Positions 1 through 9,351 are shown, counted from the stretch's first letter. The stretch: DNA of 64,000 nt from Desulfovibrio sp. 86 (GCF_902702915.1 NZ_LR738849.1:2868001-2932000), one strand, 5' to 3'. The notes: generated by a model not told the origin, from the letters alone. Made by a program: numbers and translations.

Positions 1-58
1 CCCCGGTATGCCACTGAATGCGTCTGAAGGGTGAGAACAGGCAGAGGAGGTTCAGTAC

Positions 59-2149
59 ATGACTATCAAAGTAAGGATTATCCTAGGCTTTCTGCTGACC
101 ATCGCCATCATGGCGGGCAGCACGATATCCTATGTAACCAGTAAAATGCGTGACAACGCCGAACAGGCGTATCTGGAAGCCTCTAGTGAACAGTTGCAGA
201 TTATGGGCAGCTATATCGAAGGATTTCTTGGCGAAGCCGAGCGCAATCTCTCGGTTCTGGCGGCCAATGAGATGCTGATTAACGCTGAGGGGCTTTTTCC
301 CAGCTACGTGAACAAAACGGGCGAGACCCTCTATAAGCGCTCCGAGCTTGGTCCGGAGGCCGCCAGGGCCACCCGGCCTTTGGCGCGTCTGGCCGAGGTG
401 AACCCCGCCTATGCCGAGATTTACGTGGGATACCCTGACGGCAGTTACGGCACTTCAATGAAGGAGGGGCCAGTACCTGGCGGATACAACTCTTCCAAGC
501 GCCCCTGGTATGTGGGCCGTATGAACTCCAACAAGGACGTGGGCCTCGCCGACAGTTACCTGTCCATTTCCGGCGAACTGGTGCTGGCCGTAACACACAG
601 TATGCGTGGCCCCAATGGCGAAATCAAGGGCGTACTGGGAGCCGACGTCTCGCTCAAGGGCCTTTCAGACAAGTTCGCCGCGCTGAATTTCGGCCGTACC
701 GGTTACTTCATGCTTATTGAAAATACGGGGCGCATCCTTTGCGATCCCAGAGACAAGGAGCTTACCGGCAAGATTATTGGCAAGGAGGTCAAGGATCCTG
801 GGCTGGAACAGCTCTTCAAGGCCAAGGACGGCCTTGTGTTCACACACATAAAGGACGTGTCAGTTCGCGCCAACGTGTTCACCACCCGCTTTGGCTGGAA
901 GATTGCCGTCATTGAGGATGAGAGCGAAATTTTCGCCAGCGCCAATGAGGCCATCCGTTCCGTGTCTATCATCTATGGCATCGTGACGGTCATCATGCTG
1001 GTTGTGGCCTGGGGCATCGTGCGGTCCATCAACCGTCCTCTGCGTCTGATTGTTGTGGAGGCGGACAAGATTGCCCAGGGCGACCTTAATGTGCGCCTTG
1101 AACCGCGCGATTTTTACGGCGAACTGGCGGAATTGCGGCATTCTTTGATGAATATGGTCAGCAATTTGCAAAATATGATTGCAACCGCGCACCAAAAGAG
1201 CAAGGAGGCTGAAGACCAGGCTCTGCTGGCCAAGGCCGCCACAGAACAGGCCGAAGCAGCGCGGCATCAGGCTGAGAGCGCCAGGCGCGACGGCATGCTG
1301 GCTGCCGCCAGTCAGCTGGAAGAGGTGGTGTCCATCATTTCGTCCGCCTCCAATGAGCTTTCGGCCCGCATAGATCAGTCAAGCCACATATCGACGGAAT
1401 CCGCCAGTCGCCTTGGCGAGGCCGCCACGGCCATGAACGAGATGAACGCCACCGTGCGCGAAGTGGCGGGCAACGCTTCTTCCGCATCGGCCATGTCGGA
1501 CGAGACGCGGGGCAATGCCGAAAACGGCGCGCAGATTGTGCTGCAGGCCCTGAAGAGCATTGATCAGGTTCACAGCGTCTCAATGGAACTCAAGGACGAC
1601 ATGGCGCAACTGAACGAGCATGCCCTGGCCATCAACCGCATCATGGGCGTCATTTCAGATATCGCGGATCAGACCAACCTGCTGGCGCTCAATGCCGCCA
1701 TTGAGGCCGCACGCGCTGGCGACGCCGGGCGGGGTTTTGCCGTGGTTGCCGATGAGGTGCGCAAGCTGGCTGAAAAAACCATGGCGTCCACCCAGGATGT
1801 GGGCAATGCCATCAAGGCGATTCAGGAGAGTACGGCCAAGAGTGTCGGCGGTATGGACAAGGCGCTTGCAGAAGTGGAAACCGCCACCGGCTTTGCCCGT
1901 CAGTCTGGCGAAGCCTTGCGCCAGATTGTGCAGAATGTGGAAACCACGGCGGATCAGGTGCGGGCCATCGCCACGGCCAGTGAAGAGCAGTCTGCCGCCA
2001 GTGAGGAGATCAACGAGTCCATCCTGCAGGTCAACGACATGTCGGGGCAGACCGCCCAGGCCATGGGTGAGGCTGCCCATGCGGTGAACGAACTTGCGCA
2101 GCAGGCGCGCCGCCTGAGCGAACTTATTGGGAATATGAAAAAAGCCTGA
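59..2149 (+). CDS. Methyl-accepting chemotaxis protein with periplasmic Cache sensor
   Basis: A transmembrane chemoreceptor that passes a periplasmic ligand signal to CheA/CheW. Residues 7-25 form the first membrane segment, roughly 35-290 a dCache-type sensor, and 302-323 the second membrane segment. A HAMP linker follows, then a coiled coil. The signalling domain has the conserved hairpin tip [18 protein letters not shown] at about 535-555. The length of 696 aa is usual for this class. The protein ends in NMKKA, so there is no CheR-binding pentapeptide. The ATG is preceded by AGGAGG at the right spacing. It is monocistronic, with a 12-bp inverted repeat right after the stop. The ligand cannot be told from the sequence. 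Family assignment is certain. Confidence 0.95.
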   Translation: MTIKVRIILGFLLTIAIMAGSTISYVTSKMRDNAEQAYLEASSEQLQIMGSYIEGFLGEAERNLSVLAANEMLINAEGLFPSYVNKTGETLYKRSELGPEAARATRPLARLAEVNPAYAEIYVGYPDGSYGTSMKEGPVPGGYNSSKRPWYVGRMNSNKDVGLADSYLSISGELVLAVTHSMRGPNGEIKGVLGADVSLKGLSDKFAALNFGRTGYFMLIENTGRILCDPRDKELTGKIIGKEVKDPGLEQLFKAKDGLVFTHIKDVSVRANVFTTRFGWKIAVIEDESEIFASANEAIRSVSIIYGIVTVIMLVVAWGIVRSINRPLRLIVVEADKIAQGDLNVRLEPRDFYGELAELRHSLMNMVSNLQNMIATAHQKSKEAEDQALLAKAATEQAEAARHQAESARRDGMLAAASQLEEVVSIISSASNELSARIDQSSHISTESASRLGEAATAMNEMNATVREVAGNASSASAMSDETRGNAENGAQIVLQALKSIDQVHSVSMELKDDMAQLNEHALAINRIMGVISDIADQTNLLALNAAIEAARAGDAGRGFAVVADEVRKLAEKTMASTQDVGNAIKAIQESTAKSVGGMDKALAEVETATGFARQSGEALRQIVQNVETTADQVRAIATASEEQSAASEEINESILQVNDMSGQTAQAMGEAAHAVNELAQQARRLSELIGNMKKA

Positions 2150-2164
2150 TGGCGCTCGCATAAT

Positions 2165-2199
2165 GAGAGCATGTAACGTTGAAAAGATTACATGCTCTC
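2165..2199 (+). terminator. Hairpin after the chemoreceptor gene (left boundary of mosaic repeat A)
   Basis: A 12-bp perfect inverted repeat (GAGAGCATGTAA with its complement) starts 15 bp after the stop codon. It also carries the AGAGCAT end signature of the dispersed mosaic repeat, so the repeat end may double as the terminator. There is no U-run. Confidence 0.5.
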
Positions 2200-2338
2200 A
2201 GGCGACACAAGGGTGCAGCGCGCCACGAAGTGGCGTGGATTCTGGCGAGCTTTAGCCGTTGCGACGAAGGAAGCTACGGATAAAGATCGCCAGAATGAGG
2301 CCTTGAAACAAGGAATGTTTCAAAAGCTAAATGCTCTA
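2167..2338 (+). repeat. Mosaic repeat A (TAGAGCA-ended family)
   Basis: Member of a dispersed family also at 13912-14056, 24799-25235, 34233-34573 and 45912-46061. It has an AGAGCAT hairpin end, the GCGCGCCACGAAGTGGCG hairpin, one copy of the ~31-bp module (GTTGCGACGAAGGAAGCTAC) and a closing end TTTCAAAAGCTAAATGCTCTA. It has no 86-bp module. Confidence 0.8.
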
Positions 2339-2339
2339 A

Positions 2340-2371
2340 GGGCGGATAGCCGTTGCGACGGCTATCCGCCC
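2340..2371 (+). terminator. Strong 14-bp hairpin, terminator-like
   Basis: GGGCGGATAGCCGT pairs perfectly with ACGGCTATCCGCCC around a TGCG tetraloop, immediately after repeat A. It lies between the convergent chemoreceptor and fdhD-like genes. It has no U-tract on either side. Confidence 0.5.
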
Positions 2372-2526
2372 TTGTGCGGGGCGAGCCTGTTTTTGCAGCC
2401 ACGCTTCGACCTGTTCTGGGTGGTCTTTTATGAACTGGCGGGCGTTTTCAGCGGGTCCGCGTCTTTTTCCTGATTCTTGGCCATAAGCTGCTGCAGCGGC
2501 AGGGGGGAGAAGAGGAAAAAGACATG
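2372..2526 (-). other. Non-coding gap, possible gene remnant
   Basis: No intact gene is visible. In one minus frame about 2387-2450 reads ENARQFIKDHPEQVEAWLQK. This resembles the C-terminal end of periplasmic substrate-binding proteins of the glycine-betaine type. It has no start and no domain upstream, and runs straight into the hairpin. It may be a decayed fragment or chance. Confidence 0.25.
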
Positions 2527-3465
2527 TCAGACGACTCTGTGCGGGCAGGTATAGATGTTGATATTGTCTTTGCGCACAAAGCCGAGAAGGCTTATGCGCA
2601 TGGCTTCGGCCAGTTCCACCGAGGCCAGCGAGGGCGCGCCCGGGGCCATGAGCAGACGCACGCCGCTGACTGCGGCCTTTTCGAGCATGTCCACCGCCAG
2701 ACGCCCGCTGAAGATCATGAGCTTGCCGTGAGGGGGCACGCCTTGAAGCTGCATGGCCCCTATGAGCTTGTCCAGAGCGTTGTGCCGGGCTATGTCTTCA
2801 TAAAACAGCAAAATGCCCTCAGGGTCCGCCAGGGCGCAGCTGTGGGCGGCCCCTGTTTGCCGAAAAAGCGCGCAGCGTTCTTCAAAGGCCGCCTGAAGAC
2901 TGTGCACCTGGGCGGCGTCAAGCCGCACGTCCGCCTGCTGTGCCTCGGTTTCTGGGGCCGGCGGCGGGGCAAGGCGGACAAGGATGCTCCCGGCGGCGCG
3001 AAGCTTGAGGGAGGGCAGGGGCGCGGCGCGTTGGTCCGCAGGCGCGCATGGTGGTTCGGCCGCTGATGCCGCCGATGTCGTTGATGTCTCTGATGCCGTT
3101 GCTGCCTCTAATGCCGTTGCTGCCGCAGAGGCGCAAGCCAGCGGATCCAGCCCATGGGCGTTTTCGGCCGCAAGGCGCGGACTCTGGTGCGGCGTGCGGT
3201 CGGGGTTCTGCCCCGCAGGATGCCGGATGGTCAGGGATGATATCTGGCGCGCATCACGCAGCAATCCCAGGGTGAAAAGCCTCCCGACGGCCAGTTCTTC
3301 AAGGTCGGCGGGCATGCAGTGCATGCGGGCCACGGTCTGGCCGTCACAGATGAGGTCATAGGCTTCTTCACGCAGAAGCACATCCTCCACCTCATGCCTG
3401 CCCGTATGGTTGATACGGGTAATGACGCGCAAAACACAGGCTGGTGAAGGCAGGAAAACGGGCAT
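2527..3465 (-). CDS. fdhD: FdhD-like formate dehydrogenase accessory protein, CxxC missing
   Basis: FdhD moves sulfur from IscS onto the molybdenum/tungsten cofactor of formate dehydrogenases. Family blocks are clear: an N-terminal MPADLEELAVGRLFTLGLL block, TGAAHSCAL, EDIARHNALDKLIG (canonical EDVGRHNALDK) and a C-terminal LLGFVRKDNINIYT. The GCGxCG segment carrying the sulfur-transfer cysteines is absent. Its place is taken by a ~50-residue Ala/Ser/Thr-rich stretch whose DNA (about 3060-3135) is a degenerate repeat of GATGCCGTTGCTGCC. From the chosen ATG it is 312 aa, longer than the usual 260-280. An upstream in-frame start at 3579 would add a poorly conserved leader. No formate dehydrogenase gene is nearby. 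It may be a variant or a decaying copy. Confidence 0.85.
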   Translation of the reverse strand: MPVFLPSPACVLRVITRINHTGRHEVEDVLLREEAYDLICDGQTVARMHCMPADLEELAVGRLFTLGLLRDARQISSLTIRHPAGQNPDRTPHQSPRLAAENAHGLDPLACASAAATALEAATASETSTTSAASAAEPPCAPADQRAAPLPSLKLRAAGSILVRLAPPPAPETEAQQADVRLDAAQVHSLQAAFEERCALFRQTGAAHSCALADPEGILLFYEDIARHNALDKLIGAMQLQGVPPHGKLMIFSGRLAVDMLEKAAVSGVRLLMAPGAPSLASVELAEAMRISLLGFVRKDNINIYTCPHRVV

Positions 3466-3799
3466 GGCGGCTGTGGTCTCCGGTAAAGATTGCAGGGCGG
3501 CAAGGAATGCTTTGCAGAAAAAAAGGGACTGGCCAGATTTTATCAGCGACCTGATGCGGCGCTTACCAAGTTTAGCCAAAATGCTTTGAAAAACAAGCGC
3601 AACGGGCCAGTTTTCGCCAGTTGCGCGGTTTGCGTATTTTTTATGAGGCTGACAGAATACCTGTCATAAATTGCCGGGAATGAAGATCGCGTGAAAAAGG
3701 AAGCTTTTCATTACCCGTTTGCTCACATATACATAAATGAGTGGCATACAGACAATACGTATGCCGCACCATGAAATGTTTGGAAAAGGAGACATTATC

Positions 3800-4261
3800 A
3801 TGAAAAAACTGCTGCTCTGCCTTTTTCTTTTGCTTCTGGCCGCCCCCGTTGGCGCGGACGGCGGCGAACTGGTCTGGAAAGAGTTTGAAGCCAAGTGGAT
3901 GAAAGCGTTCACTCCTGGTTCCGTTACCGTTCAGGATCAGGGGCAGGTAAAAATATGCACATTGGAAGAAGGGGTTACGGCCACGTTTTTTTTAAACACG
4001 GACGATATGGTGGAGCGTGCCGTTGTGGCCAATACGGCCGCGTCCTCTGCCCGTTATTTTGAGGGCATAGCGCAAACCATCAAGGTTCTTGTCGGGCAGA
4101 ACCCCCAGGCAGAGGCTGTGAGTGCGGCTTTTGCCACGGTGCAGCCTGCCACTCTCTGGCGTGCGGTGGGAAACTTCTGTTTTGAGCGCACACAGGATTC
4201 GGATGCGGGCTGGTTTTTTTACGCCAGCCGGAGTGAACAGTGCCCCACAGAGGTCAGATAA
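3800..4261 (+). CDS. Small secreted protein of unknown function
   Basis: A 153-aa protein with a typical Sec signal peptide: KK at the N-terminus, a Leu-rich core, then a likely cleavage after PVGADG near residue 18-20. The mature part is soluble-looking, with two cysteines (in KICTLEE and NFCFERT) that could form a disulfide, plus a third near the C-terminus. I recognise no domain. The ATG was chosen because AAAGGAG lies 7 bases upstream and it opens the signal peptide; an earlier in-frame ATG at 3737 has neither. The next gene follows after about 30 bp, so the two may be cotranscribed. Confidence 0.7.
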   Translation: MKKLLLCLFLLLLAAPVGADGGELVWKEFEAKWMKAFTPGSVTVQDQGQVKICTLEEGVTATFFLNTDDMVERAVVANTAASSARYFEGIAQTIKVLVGQNPQAEAVSAAFATVQPATLWRAVGNFCFERTQDSDAGWFFYASRSEQCPTEVR

Positions 4262-4291
4262 GGTCAAACATCATGACGGTATTTGCGGGAT

Positions 4292-5305
4292 ATGGGCCTT
4301 ATGGAACAGCTTGCGTTTCATGAGCTTGAAGGGCACGCCGGGTGGCAGCGGGCTGCCCTGTATTCAGGGCAGGCAGACCCCTTTTGCTGTACGCCCGCCT
4401 GGCAGCTTTCCTTTCACGAGGTTTTTGCCCCCGAGCGTCGCCTTCTTGTGCGGCATGAGAGCCGGCACGATGTGGACAGTGTCCTGGTGTTCGCCGAACA
4501 GGCGTTTTCAGCCGAATCAATGCTGCTGACGCCCATCGACACGTTGTGGTTTTTTAGCTCGCCCCTGCTCGGCCCCCATGCCGTGGACATGCTGGGCAAT
4601 CTCCTGGACGAGCTTGCTAGCCGCCACAAACCATTTTTTCCGCGCATTGTGATCAGTGGCTTGCAGCCGGGCGGCCTTTTGCCACGCCGCTTGCTGCGGA
4701 CTTTCGGGCGTCAGTATGATTTTTTTATGCATTCTGAAACCGTACAGTGCGCAGCGTCTCTTCAGGGCGGGCTGGACGGCTTTTTGTCGCGCAGATCCGC
4801 CAACCACAGGGCCAAAATGTCCAAGGGGCGGCGGCGCGCCCAGAACCGGGGCATTGGCTATGAGCGGCATGTGCCTGCCTCGGCGTCAGAAGCGCGGGCC
4901 GTTTTTGCACGCATGCTGGCGGTAGAGAATAAAAGCTGGAAGGGAGAGGGGCAGTGCGGCATGGCCGAAGAACCCGCCCGCAGCTTTTATGACGCCATGT
5001 TGCGGCGGCTTGCTCCGGCACGTGGGGCGCGCGTCATGTTCGCCGTGCACGAGGGCCGCGATGTGGGCTTCATTTTTGGCGGCATGGCGGGCGATGTGTA
5101 CCGGGGACAGCAGTTCAGCTATGATCAGGACTGGAAGGACGCGGGCATCGGCAATCTGTTGCAGATCGAACAGGTGGCCTGGCTGTGCGAGCAAGGGGCG
5201 ACCCGTTACGACATGGGGCCGCTGACCGGCCCGCGAATGGGCTACAAGGCCCATTGGACAGAGGCATGCCTGCCCATACAGACATGGCTGATGGTCAAAA
5301 AATAG
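4292..5305 (+). CDS. FemAB/GNAT-like acyltransferase (Acetyltransf_6 type)
   Basis: A roughly 337-aa protein whose C-terminal half matches the BioF2/FemAB-like branch of the GNAT fold: a basic RAKMSKGRRRAQNRG stretch, a MLAVENKSWKGEG segment typical of the family, then FAVHEGRDVGFIFGG and a final YDMGPLTGPRMGYKAHWTE. In this family, members without neighbours often act in polysaccharide, lipid or peptidoglycan decoration, so the substrate is unknown. The start is uncertain: TTG at 4283, ATG at 4292 and ATG at 4301 are all in frame and none has a good ribosome-binding site. It follows the secreted protein closely and may be translationally coupled to it. Confidence 0.75.
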   Translation: MGLMEQLAFHELEGHAGWQRAALYSGQADPFCCTPAWQLSFHEVFAPERRLLVRHESRHDVDSVLVFAEQAFSAESMLLTPIDTLWFFSSPLLGPHAVDMLGNLLDELASRHKPFFPRIVISGLQPGGLLPRRLLRTFGRQYDFFMHSETVQCAASLQGGLDGFLSRRSANHRAKMSKGRRRAQNRGIGYERHVPASASEARAVFARMLAVENKSWKGEGQCGMAEEPARSFYDAMLRRLAPARGARVMFAVHEGRDVGFIFGGMAGDVYRGQQFSYDQDWKDAGIGNLLQIEQVAWLCEQGATRYDMGPLTGPRMGYKAHWTEACLPIQTWLMVKK

Positions 5306-5850
5306 CCAGACGCATCTTCTGCCTTTTCATCTGCAAGGTCTGATTCCCACCTGACGTTCCCACACCTTTTCTGCCCCGACTTCCCTGTGCCTGCGGCATG
5401 GCAGGCCTTGTCCGCCATCATCAGCGTCAGCCTTTACGCTCGGCCAGATCTTCCTGCGCGCAGGTCTTCCCCATGGCAGGAGCTTCTTCAATGCCAGGAG
5501 CTTCAATCAGCGCCGGTTCGGCAAACGTGCCCGCGAGAGTGTTCCGGTGCATCCTGTACAGGTTTGGGGCAACCGCGTCCGTTCGTGACCGTGCCAATCG
5601 CCGTGCTAAGTCCGCGCTCCGCCCGTGCCGTGCCAGTGCCCAGCGGCACTGACGGTCATTTTGACAATCGTGGCGTGTACGGGCGGGAAGGGCGAAAACG
5701 CCACAGACATGCCCAAGTCGGATATGGTGCAGGCTGGATGCGGCTCGTACTGTGCGGCGGAGAGTGTGCTCAGGGGAGGCTTTGACCTGTCCGGCGGGCA
5801 AGAAATCCTTGATATCCGGGCCTGTGAAAGGGAAAAATGTAGAAAATTTA
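5306..5850. other. Non-coding gap
   Basis: Several open frames cross this region on both strands but none has a ribosome-binding site or a recognisable domain. I see no RNA gene. The last part leads into the promoter of the outer-membrane protein gene. Confidence 0.5.
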
Positions 5851-5880
5851 TTGACATTCTCTAATGAATGACCGAAATTT
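5851..5880 (+). promoter_or_regulatory. Possible sigma70-type promoter of the outer-membrane protein gene
   Basis: A perfect TTGACA at 5851-5856 is followed at about 17 bp by the weak hexamer GAAATT. It lies 50-80 bp before a gene with a strong AGGAGG site. The -10 match is poor, so this is tentative. Confidence 0.35.
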
Positions 5881-5928
5881 AAGGCTGCCCTCGTAAAAAA
5901 GTGAGGGTAAGTACTTAGGAGGACTGTC

Positions 5929-6606
5929 ATGAAACGTTTTATAGTTGCTATGGCACTTGCCCTTTCGTTGGCATTGCCCGGCTTGGCCGCTGCCGAAGGC
6001 ACCGGCATGTACCTGGCCCCCAAATTCCTTATGACCATCCAGAGCACCGGGCAGATGGAACGCAGCAGCGGTCTGGCCGGCAGTGGTGTGGACGACTACA
6101 GCCAGTTTACCATGGGCGGCGCTCTGGCCCTTGGTTACGACTTCTGGCCCCAGCAGATGCTGCCCATCCGCGCTGAAATCGAATTTGCCCTGCGCGGCAA
6201 CAGCGAAAAAAGCTGGACCGATGGCGGTGCGAACCTGCGTGACGTCAAGGGCGTGTGGAACAACTCCACCCTGTTTGCCAACGTGTTCTGGGATTTCCAC
6301 AACGACAGCGCCTTCACCCCCTACGTGGGCGGTGGTCTTGGCATGGCGTTCAACTACACCGGCTACACCTTCAGGGGCAATGACGGCAGCAAATTTGAAG
6401 CTGATGACCGCTTCACCAACTTCGCCTGGAACGCGGGCGCCGGTGTTGCTTACAACATCAATGAAAACTTCACCGTTGACGCTTCTTACCGCTTTGTGAG
6501 CCTTGGCTACAACGAAGTGAGCTCCAACATTGGCGGAACCAAGTATGAAGTTGGCAACCGCCCCTACAACAATGAATTCCTGCTTGGCCTGCGCTACGGC
6601 TTCTAA
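5929..6606 (+). CDS. Outer-membrane beta-barrel protein
   Basis: A 225-aa protein with a signal peptide (MKRF, Ala/Leu-rich core, cleavage near GLAAAEG). Alternating amphipathic strands with aromatic girdles follow, for example NEVSSNIGGTKYEVG, and the end LLGLRYGF has the C-terminal Phe recognised by the BAM machinery. Size and pattern fit the eight-stranded OmpA-barrel/Msp4-like family (OMP_b-brl). The start has AGGAGG 7 bases upstream. It stands alone, between a candidate promoter and a hairpin terminator. Whether it is a porin, adhesin or structural barrel cannot be told. Confidence 0.85.
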   Translation: MKRFIVAMALALSLALPGLAAAEGTGMYLAPKFLMTIQSTGQMERSSGLAGSGVDDYSQFTMGGALALGYDFWPQQMLPIRAEIEFALRGNSEKSWTDGGANLRDVKGVWNNSTLFANVFWDFHNDSAFTPYVGGGLGMAFNYTGYTFRGNDGSKFEADDRFTNFAWNAGAGVAYNINENFTVDASYRFVSLGYNEVSSNIGGTKYEVGNRPYNNEFLLGLRYGF

Positions 6607-6757
6607 GGCCCACCGACGCTAACCAAGGCCCGCAAGCCCTGGTTGCCTGCCCCATTTTGCAGCAGGCAGCGCTTTCCAAGGCTGAATGACTGCATCTCTG
6701 CCGGAGGTGTGGACCGTTTTTTCAGTCGCGGCTTCTGGCCGCAATGCCACCGGTTTT

Positions 6758-6789
6758 GAAAGCCCCCCGGAATTTTTCGGGGGGCTTTC
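6758..6789 (+). terminator. Hairpin terminator after the outer-membrane protein gene
   Basis: A 12-bp perfect stem (GAAAGCCCCCCG with CGGGGGGCTTTC) encloses an 8-base loop containing five T. No clear U-run follows. Confidence 0.6.
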
Positions 6790-7617
6790 ACTTGTGCGTG
6801 CCCGGAGTATTTTTTCGCGGGCGCATGCCGATGTATGCCCCAGGCCGTTGGCCATTTCACCACACCACCCGCCAGCGCGGCTGACATCCGTGTCAGCCGT
6901 CGCCTGTTGTATTCCCACCCGTTTCGACGAATCAAAGCAGCCCAGGTACGGCATCTGAAGGCATGTGAACAAGGCCAGGGCCTCACGCGTTAGCGTGGGG
7001 ACTGCGGTCATGTCTACACGGACTGTATCTGGGCATGTGTGTGCATATGTGCGGGTGGCCTGTATTCGGGCATCTTATAGACTGGGTCACACGCAAGGAG
7101 CCATGCGCACGCCAAATCTGATGGCCACCCGCAGCAGTGAATATGTGACAGGCATGGTACAGCACCGTTACGCTCTCCACAGGTTTTGTGACAAAACCCA
7201 GCTTGCCCAAGTTCCCACATTTGCCGCCGTCATGACTTCAAGCCGAAACCACCTGAAATCCTTTGGTTCGTGAATGGAAGAATGTCTAGAAATTCTATAT
7301 AGTTTTTGCTTGTTTCAGCGTAGAAAATGGGAAAATTAGCTGGCTCGGAGGGCATGAAAAAAAGGAAAAAAATCTTTTTTCCCTCTTGACAATCAGCCTG
7401 GCCTTACGGTTCGGAACTTTTGCTGAACATGTTAAAAAAATGGAGTATAGATGAGAAAATGAGAGAAAATTAAAACTACAATTGTTAAAAACTCTGCCAT
7501 TATTTGTTAATATAGGATAATGAATTTTTAAAACCCTTGCGGTGTAAGGCTTTTCAGGACGGCCCGAACTGACCGATAATTACAAAAACATAAAGCATTT
7601 CTGCAGATTATCCGACT
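6790..7617. other. AT-rich non-coding region upstream of the DnaA gene
   Basis: No gene of normal size is supported. From about 7270 the DNA becomes strongly AT-rich, with A/T runs around 7350-7385 and 7430-7530. I looked for DnaA boxes (TTATCCACA-like) and found only weak matches such as TTATCCGAC at 7608-7616, not a cluster. It could be a replication or promoter region, but the sequence does not prove an origin. A 33-nt reading frame for MKKRKKIFFPS sits behind GGAGG at about 7354. Confidence 0.45.
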
Positions 7618-7707
7618 GTGTCATTGGGGAAAGCAAAAAAGCGTTCTGCCCCAAACAGCCTTTATTCATCAATTGCCCGCCAACCTCGTTATAAGCTACA
7701 AAGCCTC

Positions 7708-9144
7708 ATGCGAGAAAAATGGCCTGAAATTTCTGAAAATCTCAAAAAAATGCTTAAATCCGGGCTTTTCAAAGTCTGGATTGCTCCTTTGCATGCCAGC
7801 GTTGACGAAGAGGGACTGCACCTTGTGGCCCCCAACGCCTACGTGGCCAGCAGGCTGGAAAGCATGATGCTAACGACCTTGAAAGAGGCCGCTGCTCCAG
7901 TACTGGGCCTTGAACCGGGACAGGTCAGCGTGTGCATCACGGCTGCCGGTCAGGAGGCCGAAGCGCCTGCGCAGGAGTCCAAGGCTCCTGCGGAAGAACC
8001 GCAGGTCGCAGTGGCGACGCCCAAGGTTCGGCCTGAACCCTCTGCGCAGGCAGCGCCCAACTTGCAGCAGGCATCACTTCCCCTTGCGGCGCCCGTTATA
8101 TTTCGCAGCACGCAGAACTGGCGTTATTCCTTTGCGGATTTTGTCGTTGGCCCCACCAATAACATGGCCGTTGCCGCGGCGCAGGACGTCAGCCGCAGGC
8201 ATGGCTGTGTTCGTACCCTGTTTGTAAATTCCGCATCTGGTCTTGGCAAGACACACCTTGCCCAGGCCGTTGGGCGCGCCATCAACGAAGAGGGCGGCAA
8301 TGCGCGTGTGGGCTACCTCACCGCCGAGGAGTTTGCCTCGCGCTTTGTGACCGCGTTGCGCGCTCAGGACATTGAAGGCTTTAAAGCCCGCTTTCGCGAG
8401 CTTGATGTGCTGCTTATGGAGGACGTGCACTTTTTCCAGGGTAAGGAAAAAATGCAGGACATGGCCCTGGCCGTGGTTAAAAACCTTCAGGCCAAGGGCG
8501 GGCGCGCCATATTCACATCGTCTTTTTCGCCGCGCGAATTGCAGCGTGTGGACAGCCAGCTTGTATCGCATTTCTGTTCGGGCATTTTGACGGATATGGG
8601 CCGTCCCACCAAGGACATGCGTTGCGACATCCTTGGGCAGAAAGCCAGAAGTTTTCAGGTGCTTTTGCCGGACTCGGTTTGCGAACTGCTCGCCAGCCGT
8701 CTCAATGGCGATGTGCGCCAGATGGAATCCTGTCTCAACAGCCTTATTTTCAAGGCGCGTCTGCTCAATTGCGGCCTGAATCTCGATCTGGCCATGGAAG
8801 TGCTGAGCCAGTATGCGGACGTAGCTTGCGGCCCGGATTTTTCCACCATTTTGCGTCTTGTCTGTGAAAGCTACGGCCTTAACGAGCGCCAGCTGGCCTC
8901 CAAGTCGCGCCGCAAGGAATGCGTCACAGGCCGTAATACAGCCTTTTATCTGGCCCGCAAGCATACGGAAATGACACTGGAAGAGATTGGCGAAAAATTC
9001 AATCGCCGTCATTCCACTGTCATCAAGGGCATTACGTCTCTGGAGCGTGAGCTTTCCAAGCAGTCTACCGAAGGGCGGCGTATTGCCCGCGCGGTGTCGC
9101 TGATCGAGCGCAATGCCGGTCTTGCAAGCGCCCGCGCCATGTAG
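7708..9144 (+). CDS. dnaA: DnaA-family replication initiator protein
   Basis: An AAA+ ATPase of the DnaA family. Domain I is residues 1-65 (WPEISENLKKML...FKVWIAPL), followed by a Pro/Ala/Glu-rich linker. The AAA+ core has Walker A ASGLGKTHL (176-184) and Walker B LLMEDVHFFQGK (from 235), and a C-terminal domain IV has the DnaA signature (about 404-440). Where most DnaA proteins have GRDHSTV this one has NRRHSTV (432-438), replacing the Asp that contacts the DnaA box. I chose ATG 7708 because domain I begins there; a GTG at 7618 would add 30 poorly conserved residues. Neither has a good ribosome-binding site. No dnaN or gyrB follows, so this may be a second DnaA paralog rather than the gene at oriC. 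Confidence 0.9.
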   Translation: MREKWPEISENLKKMLKSGLFKVWIAPLHASVDEEGLHLVAPNAYVASRLESMMLTTLKEAAAPVLGLEPGQVSVCITAAGQEAEAPAQESKAPAEEPQVAVATPKVRPEPSAQAAPNLQQASLPLAAPVIFRSTQNWRYSFADFVVGPTNNMAVAAAQDVSRRHGCVRTLFVNSASGLGKTHLAQAVGRAINEEGGNARVGYLTAEEFASRFVTALRAQDIEGFKARFRELDVLLMEDVHFFQGKEKMQDMALAVVKNLQAKGGRAIFTSSFSPRELQRVDSQLVSHFCSGILTDMGRPTKDMRCDILGQKARSFQVLLPDSVCELLASRLNGDVRQMESCLNSLIFKARLLNCGLNLDLAMEVLSQYADVACGPDFSTILRLVCESYGLNERQLASKSRRKECVTGRNTAFYLARKHTEMTLEEIGEKFNRRHSTVIKGITSLERELSKQSTEGRRIARAVSLIERNAGLASARAM

Positions 9145-9207
9145 CCCGTATCAGGCGGCCACGCACCATATAGCCACTCCGATAGCCATTCCCTGCCGAA
9201 AAAAATC

Positions 9208-9236
9208 ACGGCCCGTTCCTCCAAGGAGCGGGCCGT
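9208..9236 (+). terminator. Rho-independent terminator of dnaA
   Basis: ACGGCCCG...CGGGCCGT stem extended inward by a further five pairs, followed by TTTATTTAT, about 60 bp after the stop codon. Confidence 0.8.
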
Positions 9237-9351
9237 TTATTTATGGCTTCAGCCAGGCGAGCGCACCAGCGCGATGTACAAGACTGCCTGTCAGAGTAAA
9301 AACCACCGTATCTTACGGTAACATATAATAAAGGTTTTAGGGGGTGGGGGC

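Noticed and set aside
2192..2473. A 93-codon frame over repeat A
   Set aside because: It translates repeat modules and a hairpin; no start signal.
7270..7617. Chromosomal origin of replication
   Set aside because: AT-rich and next to a dnaA-family gene, but no cluster of DnaA boxes and no dnaN/gyrB; not enough to call oriC.
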